Below are positions 54,367 through 64,000 of a stretch of 64,000 nucleotides of DNA, piece after piece. The translations under genes were made by a program, and so were the position numbers. Each line of letters starts with the position of its first letter. Within the stretch, counting starts at the first letter, position 1. The DNA is from Mesorhabditis belari (Eukaryota; Nematoda; Chromadorea; Rhabditida; Rhabditidae). The stretch is from the NCBI GenBank assembly GCA_958450365.1, contig CAUEEP010000822.1, positions 1 through 64,000 of the forward strand, given 5' to 3'. The notes under the pieces are model-generated. The model was given only the letters and a program-made list of their open reading frames with translations. It made no database searches and had not been told where the DNA came from.

Positions 54367-57300
54367 ATGCTTCCTATAGTGATTCTCGTCATCGGCTTTG
54401 GTTCCAGTGTTTTGGCCGATGATGGAGGTAATAGAATTCAAAAATCATGGATCCTCAAATAGCAAAATTCAATGTATTGGGTTGGTGAATTGAAAACTGT
54501 CGGATACGGTATCTGTCTGTCTTTCTGTCTGCCTTTCTGTCTGCCTTATTGTATGGGCATTTTTCCAGCCGTATTTTGACCAATATTTCATTTTTCATTT
54601 TGGTTTTCAAGAAATGCCAAATTTACAAATTTTCACAAAACTTGCATTTTAAGCGAAACTACAAAGTGTATCTTTTTGGAAATTTGGCTATAAGCCTAAT
54701 TTTTGATTCTCTACAACTTTTCTATTGACACCAAAGCACTTTCTTTAGAAGAAAGTGCTCAGACTGAGACATCTCCAGTCCTCCATTTTTGAGTTTCACA
54801 CTTGTCTCACACACAAACCAAAATCCTACTACGAAAGAGGAATCCGCAAATTGCCTGTAAAATGGGCAGAAGTCGTCAATAATAATGGAAATTATTTGGA
54901 ATGAATTTATGGTTTTATGTTGAATAAATTTCCGGTTTAGTTTAAATTTAGTTCAAAGTGTCACCCCCTTCGGATTTCCTTTCCCTTCGGGTTGAGAGGT
55001 TTTCTGGAGGGCAGTCTGGTGGTTGTGGCCCCAGTTCTTTAAAGTGACAAGCCACTCCTTCATCGTCATCTTCCCTTCACCACCAAAAAAGCTATTTAGT
55101 TCCCCATTGAGCTTAGGGTTAGGGAGCCGTCTGTCATGACGTGGTTTAAGTTAAGATATAGCCTAGTATTGTGTGTGTCGTTGTATTGTGATTGATATAT
55201 TTCGTGTATGCGATAAATTCACCACTGGTAGCCCTAGTCGGTATTTTTTAAAGTCCGGCAGTTTTCAATTCACCAACCCAATAATTGTTAGTTTTATTTT
55301 AACCGACCTGATCTATCTATTTAATCCTAAAATTGATCTCAAGAATTTGGGCATAGTGACGTCTAGAAAGCGGGAAAACTCACTAGAGAACTGTTTCACC
55401 GATTTTCGAAACCGAATCTAGCTAAAAAACGCTTCGTAGAATTCTAAGAAACATGTATTTTTTACCCATGGGCCCTGGTTTTCAAGAAAAACAGGTCCAA
55501 ATTTTCGACAATTGTCAAAGCCAAAGTTTTTGGCAAACCTTATCTATAGGCGGGCGCGATCCAGAAAGGCAATAAAAGCAGTGGCGGCCAAGGGGATAGT
55601 GTGCTAGACTCTGAAACCAATGCCGTTTTTTCCTTGCGGGTTCAACTCCGCTTGGTGTCAAATTCTTTGCTTCTTTTATCGCTTCAAGTATAACGTTTTT
55701 CTTTGCTTCAAGTATAACGTTTTTTTGTATTAAATATTTTGTAAAGTAGTAAGGTTTTTAAACTATAAAAAGCTTAAGCTTTTTTTTGCTTAAAATAAAG
55801 GTTTATTGTTCCAATAACAAAAGTTTTAAAGACAGCTTATGACATGATTTATTCTCTGCTCAATAATTTATTCTCTTGAAACCACTGTTCGACGAAATGT
55901 GAATTCATTTTGACTAGAAGAGCTTTAAACTTCTAATTCTGCTGCTTTAAACTACTGCTTTAAAAACACTAATAACCATAACGCCTAGTATTGGGTTGAT
56001 GCATAATTATCCGGACTTCTTTTATAAATGATTTTATTTAACAAAAAATAACATAAATAGTTAGAAAAATATGTTTAATTGATTATTCTGGAGCATATTC
56101 ACCGCCTACATCAATAACTGATTGCCATTTGCTTGGAAGACGATCGATTCCACGAGCGAAGAATAAACGATCTTTGGAGGCAATCCACGCTTTAACATCG
56201 TCTATCAAGTCATTCAAATCGTTGTAGATCTTATTTGTTTGCCAATTTTGACGATTGACGTGGTAGTCCGTTGGGGCTTCTCCAGTTCTTTGAGATCGCG
56301 AAACGACTCTGCGGCAGACCATCCCTTTTCGAAGTGGTAGAGCATGATATGGCGAAGATGGATATGATTGTCGACACGCATTTTGTTCACTAAAGAATAA
56401 CGAATATTTAAAAAAAAGAAATAGACAAAAAGCTTTCAAAACAAAAAAGATACAAGCACGCAAAAAGAAGTCCGGATAATTATGCATCAACCCAATACTT
56501 CTAATTCTGATCCACAAAAAGCTATAATAACCATAAAGAAGTGTTTTTCGGAAGTTTTCCAAAGCAAGCAAAGAATTTGACACCAAGGGGAATTGAACCC
56601 GTGAGGAAACATGGCATTGTTTTCAGAGCCTAGTACACTATCCGCTAGGCCATCGCTACTTTTGGCGGTCGGCGTGGCACCCCTTTCTAGGTGCGGTTTG
56701 CCAAAAATTGCGGTAACTTTGGACGTTTTTCTCAAAGCCTAGAGTAGACTGTAGTTCTCTCGACTAATTGATTTCTAAAGCCTGTCAATTGGTGAAAAGT
56801 ATCGTATCTCTAATACTCATTTAGCCATATATGCCTAGAGTCTTTATCACTATATATTACGGTTGTTTTTGACAATTTTTGACAGTTTACGTGCTCTTCA
56901 AAACGCATTATTTGAGTCCACAAGTCCAGAGTTGACTGACTCTTCGTTAATCCAGTGCCAGCGCCTTTGATTTTACCCTCATCTAGGTACTATAGAATAC
57001 AACTATTCAATAGAACTATTCAATAGAACTATTCAATTTCTATGCCCAAACATTTCAGTTCCCTGGCTAGCCTACTATGATGGTTTGTATGCGTTTTGAG
57101 GTTTTGAGTAGGACTAACAGCACGTACCGCTTTCAAATCCAAAGCACCGCCGATTTGGGCATGGCTTTTGAAATATTAGGCTATCCAGAAAGTCTTTTCG
57201 CTCCTAGTCTTTTCGTTTTCATACTTGAAATGGGAATAGATTGCTTTCTCATTTCAACACAAAATTAATCACGTAAAACAATACTTTCAATTAATCTGAC

Positions 57301-60300
57301 AAAAAAAATGATTTGAAAACGAAAAAGAAACGACGACGCGGCGCTCCCATCGACTACCTCCGAACGGCGGCGACGTCAATCGGAATGCGACGTCAATCGG
57401 AATGCGACGTCAATCGGAATGCGACGTCAATCGGAATGCGACGTCAATCGGAATGCGACGTCAATCGGAATGCGACGTCAATCGGAATGCGACGTCAATC
57501 GGAATGCGACGTCAATCGGAATGCGACGTCAATCGGAATGCGACGTCAATCGGAATGCGACGTCAATCGGAATGCGACGTCAATCGGAATGCGACGTCAA
57601 TCGGAATGCGACGTCAATCGGAATGCGACGTCAATCGGAATGCGACGTCAATCGGAATGCGACGTCAATCGGAATGCGACGTCAATCGGAATGCGACGTC
57701 AATCGGAATGCGACGTCAATCGGAATGCGACGTCAATCGGAATGCGACGTCAATCGGAATGCGACGTCAATCGGAATGCGACGTCAATCGGAATGCGACG
57801 TCAATCGGAATGCGACGTCAATCGGAATGCGACGTCAATCGGAATGCGACGTCAATCGGAATGCGACGTCAATCGGAATGCGACGTCAATTGGAATGCGA
57901 CGTCAATTGGAATGCGACGTCAATTGGAATGCGACGTCAATCGGAATGCGACGTCAATCGGAATGCGACGTCAATCGGAATGCGACGTCAATCGGAATGC
58001 GACGTCAATCGGAATGCGACGTCAATCGGAATGCGACGTCAATCGGAATGCGACGTCAATCGGAATGCGACGTCAATTGGAATGCGACGTCAATCGGAAT
58101 GCGACAGAAATTCAAATTTAACATCAAAACTTCTCGAAAAACACACTTTTTTCTCTCTGAAGGTTCTTTTGGATAGCCTAATAGAATAGAAGCTGAATAG
58201 ACAATTCGATAGCGGGAAAATGAGCTGTGAAAGTAATTTTAAGCCTTAGAAAGTTTAAACGCTTGTAATATCATAGCCGATCACCAAATTTCAGAAATCT
58301 GTTCGATCGAGTACAACGCTTTATCCCGATGCTTGCACGAGGCTCAATCGGGATCCGAGTGTCCGCATGGATGGACGCTTTTCCCAAAGACTGAAGCTTG
58401 TTACTATATGGTTTGTAAATGCAGTATAGTTAGGAAAAGAAGTCAAGTTATGCCAAACTCTCCAAAAAATAGTAGCTCTTCAAAACACGCATTTTCTGGC
58501 ACACCAAATTCTTCTTTGGGCTACTGAGGAACTGATTCTGACTCCGAGTTTGCCAGAAATCATGCGTTTATTTGCGCACAAAGTACATCGGTTCAACACT
58601 ACGATATTGTACATATCAGTACGTTTATTTCAGCTCCCTGACGGTGCCTACGGTTTTCTCGAAGCCGAGGCGGCGTGCTCTGTTTTCGGCGCTCATCTCA
58701 CGTCGATCCACTCGAGAACTGAGAACCGATTTGCGTCAAGTTTGTTATTTTCTTCAAAATACTGTAAAGCCCAGCTGGCAGCTGGGCAGACATGGGCACT
58801 ATAGACTACAAAAGTGACGAACTGACTCGAAACGGACCGTACTCGCGCGTAGTCGAAGCAATCGTGTCAGGACTACAAACCACTGTAACTGTCACATGAG
58901 CCATTCTTCAACGCAGAATTTCACGCTGATCATGCTGCTGCTTTTCTTTTTTGCTACGGAGCACTCTGTCAAAAGTTATACGAGTTTAAAGTTTTGTAAG
59001 GAGTTACAAAAATTAAACCGGTGATCAAAAATTACCAAAAAATCAAAAATCAAACAAAAATCAAACTTATAACCCTATTTTCCGGGAAGGCCTCGGTTGC
59101 AGGGGTGGCTGAGTGGTAGTGATTAACGGGGTCTAGATAACGGATGACCGTATCTAGTCTAGATTATGATATTCAATATAGATTAGCTGGATTACGGTAT
59201 TTAGTCTAGATTAGGATATTCAGTCTAGATTAGCTGGATTACGGTACGCAAGGCGAGTGGTCTCTGATTCGAGTCCGGTAGCTGATTGTCTTTTTTAGGT
59301 TTTAATGCCTTGAGCAGTCTCCGTTTTAGAGAAGTTTTGTTTAGCTATTCCTGTGGCACTGTTGAATGAATTGGTGAGGAGGTCCATAAGTTTAAAGGAG
59401 GTCCATAAGTGAAGGAGCTATAGAGAACCCACAAGGCATTAAAACCTAAAAAAAGAAAAAACACGACCAGCTACCGGACACGAACCAGGGAACCCTCGCC
59501 CTGCATCCTAACTCACTACCACTAGGCCATCGCTGCACTGGGCCATTAGGTCATTCTCAGCTCACTAGGCCATCACTACCACTAGGCCACTAGGCCATTC
59601 TCAGCTCGCGGAAGCTAGGGTTTTAATGTCGCGGTTGATTTGACCAGCACATTCAGTTGTAAATATCATTAACTCCAATCATAGCTATTTAGCATAGCTA
59701 TTTAGTTTATCAACTGAATACTTTTCATTCCGGATTACTGTAGCTTTGCTATACACCAATTTTCACCAAATTTAGTGCTAATGGAGGTGCCCTACTTGAA
59801 GAGTTGGCAAGATTTGGCGTGGATCGGATTGAAGATCGATAACATGGCAACTAGTTTAATACTAATGATTTAATGCTGTAAAGATTCGGTTTCTAAAGTC
59901 TAATCCTTTTTAGACAATGTCTTGGACTGACGGTTCCCCGCTATCCTTCCAGAATTTCCTCGACGGAGAACCGAACCCGGGCCCCGGGATTTATGGAGTC
60001 TTGGTCGGGTTTTGAAAAAAAAATACTATAAAGTTAATTACTATAAGGCCAGCAAATGAATAAGGCCAGCAAATGGATAAGGCCAAAAGAGCAAGAGGCA
60101 GAAAAGAGGAGGGGAATAAGGCCAGCAAATGAATAAGGCCAGCAAATGAATAAGGCCAGCAAATGAATAAGGCCAGCAAATGAATAAGGCCAGCAAATGC
60201 TAATTACTATAGCTAATTTAGCTAATCTAATTAGATATGAAATTACGGTAGTGAATATTTAGATCTTTTAAAGTACAGTATATCGTTACATTTACTGACC

Positions 60301-61226
60301 TTATCCATTTGCTGGCCTTGTCCATTTGCTGGCCTTATCCATTTGCTGGCCTTATCCATTTGCTGGCCTTATCCATTTGCTGGCCTTATCCATTTGCTGG
60401 CCTTATCCATTTGCTGGCCTTGTCTCCTTTGTATCCCAAGGTAAACATACTCCTTTTGAACTGAATTCTTTATTTTTCTTGCTGTGAGAAAAGTCGAAAA
60501 CACAGTGCACCAGAAAGAGTGTGTTTACAGGAGAAAATCCACCATAGAACTTCTCTAACAATAAGTTGTATGTACTTTGTGCTTGGTATGTACTGTGTAT
60601 TTACTGAAAACGTACCCTTTCTGACGGTCATTTCCTCATTTTTCCATAGTAATAGCTCGGAATTGAGGGAAAATCGAGAGATTTAAGTGCACTAGAAAGT
60701 TTGTGTTTACAAATTTGAGCACAAAGTACTAAAGCTGATTTCTTTTTCTTTCAGATGTACGCAAATCCGATTCAACACGATGCCCCGGAGACTCTGCGAA
60801 AATGGGATGACATTAAGGTTTCACAATATTATAATTTCTAATTACAGTCATCAAAAAAAGGCTTGCACCATTCCCAAAGGCTTAAAACATTTTTAATAAC
60901 AAAAATAAGCGTACTTTTTGGCAAACAATTCTACCATTGTGGTCTAATTTCTGAATATTTTATTCATTTTTATCCCACGCGAATTCTTTTGACGCAAGAT
61001 GTCTTTTGATTTTTGACTTTTATTAGCGACACCCGGTTTAGACCGCAAAAAAGTCTTCAAATCGTTATATTGCTCCGTAGCTCCGTATACTAACTATTAT
61101 AACTATTATAACTATTATAACTATTATAACTATTTTATAACAAAATATTATTAAATTTCCCCATTTCAGGGCCCAACCACTCTTCGTAGTGGGCTCTGCA
61201 AAAAGGTGCTTCCAGCTAAAATTTGA
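54367..61226 (+). CDS. Secreted C-type lectin-domain protein
   Basis: Seven exons: 54367-54427, 58295-58410, 58634-58739, 59776-59846, 59914-60003, 60755-60817 and 61170-61226, totalling 564 bases (187 aa) in phase. Exon 1 is a signal peptide (MLPIVILVIGFGSSVLA, then DDG). The lectin-like domain starts at CPHGWTLFPKTEACYYM, the extra N-terminal disulfide of long-form CTLDs, and continues EAEAAC, GAHLTSIHS, WIGL, a W-x-DGS segment, GEPN and KWDDI, ending LCKK. EPN plus WDD fits a mannose-type calcium site. Of the two core disulfides, the outer pair (EAEAAC and LCKK) is kept. Both partners of the inner pair are missing: VLMY follows glycine instead of cysteine, and WDDIK is followed by glycine. 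Intron 4 seems to use a GC donor (ATG, then GCAACT). Intron 1 is 3.9 kb, so a missed small exon is possible. A role in innate recognition is plausible but inferred. Confidence 0.85.
55581..55661 (+). repeat. tRNA-derived SINE-like element, plus copy
   Basis: GGCCAAGGGGATAGTGTGCT, then box B-like GCGGGTTCAACTCCGC and the shared tail GGTGTCAAATTCTTTGC. It pairs with an inverted relative at 56577-56662, the two flanking a mariner insertion, in the long first intron of the lectin gene. Confidence 0.65.
55991..56495 (-). mobile_element. Internally deleted mariner transposon
   Basis: 505 bp with terminal repeats TTGGGTTGATGCATAATTAT and its perfect complement, flanked by TA duplications (55989-55990, 56496-56497). 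Minus strand: from ATG 56381 one frame gives the mariner N-terminal helix-turn-helix (HLRHIMLYHFEKGWSAAESF). A second frame then gives the C-terminus (DVKAWIASKDRLFFARGI, then LPSKW, ending at 56083). The central catalytic region is deleted and the two parts are in different frames, so no transposase can be made. The intact ends suggest it could be moved by a related enzyme. Confidence 0.9.
56577..56662 (-). repeat. tRNA-derived SINE-like element, minus copy
   Basis: Minus strand: AGCGATGGCCTAGCGGATAG, with a good box A, then GGCTCTGAAAACAATGCC, then box B CGGGTTCAATTCCCC and the tail TTGGTGTCAAATTCTTTGC. This is the best-preserved member of the 55581 family. Confidence 0.7.
57176..58181. mobile_element. 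Non-autonomous mariner element filled by a 17-bp satellite
   Basis: The terminal repeats TTAGGCTATCCAGAAAGTCT and complement (GGATAGCCTAA) are flanked by TA on both sides. Inside, about 57368-58105 is some 43 copies of TCAATCGGAATGCGACG, nearly all identical; a C-to-T variant (TCAATTGG) appears in one cluster near 57890-57925 and once near 58075. Outside the array only short mariner-like ends remain. Because 17 is not a multiple of three, all three frames stay open and show the same peptide, so the 239-287-codon frames are not genes. It lies in the first intron of the lectin gene. Confidence 0.92.
59101..59285 (+). repeat. tRNA-like element split by a minisatellite
   Basis: Box A-like GGTGGCTGAGTGGTAGTG (59104) and a box B-like TGATTCGAGTCCGGTAGCTG (59265-59285) are separated by about 150 bases instead of 40. 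The extra part is two to three copies of a 45-50-bp unit with TAGTCTAGATTAGGATATTC and TAGCTGGATTACGGTA. The intact relative is 59464-59540. It lies in intron 3 of the lectin gene. Confidence 0.65.
59464..59540 (-). repeat. tRNA-like element, intact relative, inverted
   Basis: Minus strand: GCAGCGATGGCCTAGTGGTA, then GATGCAGGGCGAGGG, then TGGTTCGTGTCCGGTAGCTG. It shares the 3-prime tail (TTTTTAGGTTTTAATGCC) with the 59101 element in inverted orientation, which marks a tRNA-derived SINE with a body. Confidence 0.65.
60035..60430. repeat. 17-bp satellite in two inverted arrays
   Basis: 60042-60200 has about eight copies of AATAAGGCCAGCAAATG. 60295-60425 has about eight copies of its complement, TTATCCATTTGCTGGCC. 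The spacer is about 95 bases. Transcripts of intron 5 of the lectin gene could fold into a stem of about 140 bp here. Confidence 0.9.
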
Positions 61227-61584
61227 AACGTTCTGATTATTCATTTTTTTGCTTGCAAATAAATTATTGCTTATTTTGTATAGGCCATATTTTTTGAATG
61301 ATACAAAATAGAAATTATTGAATAAAGGAATCCTGAGAAAATTAAGAAACAGGACGCTCAGGAGGCTCAAGTCAAACATTGTTCTCTCAATTTTTCTACT
61401 GTTTAAGTAAAACAATGATTTGAAAGGATGGAGAATTTGTAGCAAAAATACAGCTAAATTTAAGGCAAAAATTGATTTCAAAATTTCGAGCATAGTGACG
61501 ACTAGAAAGCATAGAAAACTAACTGACTGAAAAGGAGAAAACTGGCTTATTCGCTGCTCGTTCCTTTTTCTTGAGGGAAAAAGG

Positions 61585-61728
61585 GAAACCCCGATACCAG
61601 GAAGAGCCGTGTGTAGAGCCAAAATCACCGTGGGGGCCGGGGGGGGAGGGGGGGGGGGGGCCCCCCCTGGGGGGGCCCCAAAAGCAAACCCACATCCAAA
61701 GAGGTGGTGTCCGCGGCCCTTTGGGGTG

Positions 61729-61766
<38 letters not shown>

Positions 61767-61925
61767 ATCTTTTCGGGTTTCTTCGCGAGAAGAACATCCA
61801 AGAGGGGGGCAGTTTCATTGTTCAATTGGGGGAGGGGGAGGGAGGGAGCCGGGGCGTCAGATCGGGAGGGGGGTGCAGTAACTCCAAAAACAAGCCGGTA
61901 AAAAAAAAAAAAAAAAAATAAAATA
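61585..61925. other. Probable assembly or sequencing artefact (poly-G)
   Basis: Contains a run of over 40 G (about 61731-61765), many shorter G runs and an A run of about 18. The recognisable words in it (ATACCAGGAAGAGCCGTGTG, AAAGCAAACCCACATCCAAA, CCGCGGCCCTT) repeat, in the same order but G-shifted, the normal sequence at 61922-62080. This pattern is expected from a low-quality read stitched in next to its good copy. No gene here should be believed. Confidence 0.75.
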
Positions 61926-62167
61926 CCAGGAAGAGCCGTGTGTAGAGCCAAAAATCACCGTCAGAGGCCTAGGTTGAAACGGAGAGAAGATACCCATCCT
62001 ATATGATTGGACCACCATTGCATCCAGGCCATACGAAACCAAAATCGCATCCAAAAGGTGACGATCCGCTGCCCTTCTAGTATTGCATGCCAGATTGCAT
62101 TTTCCACTTTTTGCATAATATAGTTGTGCGATTTGAGCTAAAAAATGAAAGAAATAGAATTCAGTGG

Positions 62168-62242
62168 CAGCATGGGGAGCCCAGGTCGAACCGGTCGCGT
62201 GAACCGTAGACGAGCGCGCTCCCCACTGCGCGACAGAGACCG
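62168..62242 (-). repeat. tRNA-like element
   Basis: Minus strand: TCGCGCAGTGGGGAGCGCGC with a box A-like arm, CGTCTACGGTTCACGCG, then box B-like CCGGTTCGACCTGG. The acceptor stem is unclear. From 62243 to 63090 nothing else is recognised, apart from a 21-bp repeat (ACTGGAGGGGTGGGTTTG) at 62259-62301. Confidence 0.55.
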
Positions 62243-63094
62243 TTCCGAAAGGGAGCACGTACTGGAGGGGTGGGTTTGACAGATCTACTGGAGGGGTGGG
62301 TTTGCCAGATATCCCAAAAGGCCTTTATACCAGATCTCTTTGCCAGATCGCAAGCCATTACGCGGCCTCACAAAGAACACTTTGCCAGTCATCTTTCTCT
62401 TTTCTCTTTTGCCTTGTAGATTGCTTCAAAAAAAGATATTTGGCTATAAATTTGTAACCGCGGGTTTTCGGGGTCGGGCAATCGATTAGAGATATTTATT
62501 TTATTGAGTTAAGCACAAAGAATAGTGTTTATCAAGCTGAAGCCCTTTATCAGCTTTATCAGCTTAATCTCTTGATTTCAATCCAAAATCAATGGCATAA
62601 AACAGTTTTATAACTACTTTACGACTAACTACTAACTACTAACTGCTAAAGGGGCACTGCTAAAGGGACTTTTTAGGCTGTAGTCTACTTTTTTCTCTTT
62701 ATTTTTAGCTCAAATCTCAAAAAGTCGTTCCAGCAGACGTCACTCCATCAAGAAAATGCTCGTTCTTTTCCCTTTTCTCCTCTTTTTTTTCATTTTTCCC
62801 ATTCGGCGGTTGATTTGATTTCCTTTTCCGAATGCTTCAGCTTTTCTTTGACAACGATTTCTTTGACAACGATTGCAAATTCAAAAGTTATATTTATTTA
62901 TTTTCAAGCATTCAAATATGGAGCTGAATAGAAAATGATAAAAATTGAGGTGGAGAGGAAAGCGGAGAAAACAATAAGGCAAAGTCGGTCAAGACACATC
63001 GCCGCGAATTTCCATTCTTCCTGGAAATTATTCTTTTTGACTTTAGCTTGATCTATTCTAAGTTATCAGCTTTAAAAAGTGACTATTAGCTTGT

Positions 63095-63415
63095 TTGTTT
63101 GCTAGCTTAGCTTAGCTTCTTGCTAGCTTTGCTTAGCTGATTGCTAGCTTAGCTTAGCTGCTTGTTTGCTAGCTTAGCTGCTTGCTAGCTTAGCTTAGCT
63201 TAGCTGATTGCTAGCTTAGCTTAGCTGCTTGCTAGCTTAGCTTAGCTTCTTGCTAGCTTTGCTTAGCTGATTGCTAGCTTAGCTTAGCTGCTTGCTAGCT
63301 TAGCTTAGCTGATTGCTAGCTTAGCTTAGCTTCTTGCTAGCTTTGCTTAGCTGATTGCTAGCTTAGCTTAGCTGCTTGCTAGGTTAGCTGTTTGCCAGCT
63401 TAGCTTGCTTGTTTG
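63095..63415. repeat. Satellite built on TTGCTAGCTTAGCTTAGC
   Basis: About 13 units of 21-25 bp: TTGCTAGCTTAGCTTAGCTG with GCTT, GATT and TTCT linkers and occasional extra TTAGC steps. Confidence 0.9.
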
Positions 63416-63576
63416 CGTTCTGAGCTAAAGTTCTGAGATAAACTTATACTTTGTGCTCAAATCTTGTTTCAACCTTAAATTTCTCAGCCATAGTCAAACT
63501 TGAAGCAGAAATTGAGCCCAAAAATCAATCTATAATCTTTCTTTTGTTCTGTAAATGATTCACAAATGATTTAATG

Positions 63577-64000
63577 TTAAAAATTTGTTTTCAAGATCGT
63601 AGAAACGATTGGTGGAGTTGATTTTAACTCTTTGTCCCAAGATTGTCCCAAGATTTTTTGATTTTCATTCAATTCGTGCGGCACCCATTTATCGAGCTTT
63701 CTTGACTTTCCAATCCGTTTCAAGTGGTCGGAAATGGTCGTCTTGCCCACGCGAAGCTCCGCCGCAAGCACTCGAATAGTCGTACGTGGATTTGCTTCCA
63801 CCAGGGTCTTCAATTCGTCGTCACCGAGTTCAACAGGACGGCCACGGCCTTCTTTATCTTCGAGGCCTTCTTTATTTTCTTTATCTTTATCTATCTCTCT
63901 AAATTTGGTTCCCTATCTGACTAAATTTGACAAAATCATCAGCTCGGAATTTTCGGAACCAAGTTCGCACTGTTCGCACAAGACTCGCCGACACTGCCTT
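63577..64000 (-). mobile_element. Mariner transposase N-terminal fragment, runs off the window
   Basis: Minus strand from the window end: VRTWFRKFRADDF, then about 60 bases of inserted low-complexity sequence (63885-63945), then GLEDKEGRGRPVELGDDELK and the second helix-turn-helix ANPRTTIRVLAAEL with KTTISDHLKRIGK and WVPHELNENQK, ending in a TAA near 63577. These are the two DNA-binding helix-turn-helix units of a mariner transposase. The DD34D catalytic domain is missing on the left. The insertion and the loss show it is inactive. The rest of the N-terminus lies outside the window. Confidence 0.85.

Noticed and set aside
57313..58189. Three overlapping open frames of 239-287 codons with a repeated RRQSECDVNRNATSIGM-type peptide
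   Set aside because: They arise because a 17-bp repeat without stop codons is open in all three frames and each frame cycles through the same peptide. There is no splice context, and the array lies in a mariner MITE.
61519..61951. Glycine- and proline-rich open frames over the poly-G block
   Set aside because: Sequence quality here is doubtful and the frames follow homopolymers.

Overview
The window is nuclear DNA from a chromadorean (rhabditid-type) nematode. Support comes from short introns (41-60 bases) ending in TTTCAG or TTTTAG, spliced-leader-type acceptors just before start codons, a nematode SRH-type chemoreceptor family, orthologues of C. elegans vps-4 and gsa-1, and interstitial arrays of the nematode telomere hexamer TTAGGC. 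I cannot name the genus. No bacterial-style operons, CRISPR arrays or phage genes are present.

Layout. 1.1-8.0 kb: two tandem, decayed copies of an SRH-like seven-transmembrane chemoreceptor gene; the first carries a dead Tc1-type transposon, the second has lost its middle. 9.3-9.7 kb: a stray piece of 28S rRNA gene. 10.8-18.6 kb (minus): a complete 14-exon vps-4 (ESCRT AAA ATPase, 430 aa). A 3.9-kb intron of vps-4 contains, on the opposite strand, a complete six-exon orphan rhodopsin-class GPCR (323 aa). 18.7-27.8 kb: gene-poor, with a foldback element, a Merlin-like DNA transposon with perfect 9-bp target duplications, a MITE and several minisatellites. 27.8-41.9 kb (plus): a complete ten-exon gsa-1 (Gs alpha, 379 aa) whose long introns are filled with at least a dozen unrelated tandem arrays. 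45.5-49.2 kb (minus): an eight-exon gene for an unrecognised 199-aa protein. 49.2-53.2 kb: a run of palindromic elements. 54.4-61.2 kb (plus): a seven-exon secreted C-type lectin-domain protein (187 aa) that lacks one of the two core disulfides. 63.6 kb to the end: a mariner transposase fragment running off the window.

Gsa-1 and the nested GPCR both belong to G-protein signalling, but the sequence gives no reason to link them functionally. The genes look like independent units, not an operon.

The most unusual theme is in the non-coding DNA. At least fifteen tRNA-like (box A plus box B) elements are scattered through the window. In several of them the part between the two boxes has been expanded into a tandem array (the clearest is a 21-bp satellite at 33.3-33.9 kb that starts inside the anticodon region of a tRNA-like element), or box B is duplicated. 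A satellite has likewise grown inside a non-autonomous mariner element at 57.2-58.2 kb. This suggests that short mobile elements act as seeds for new satellites here. All gene models were built by hand from splice signals and reading phase; all coordinates are approximate to a base or two except where reading phase fixes them.
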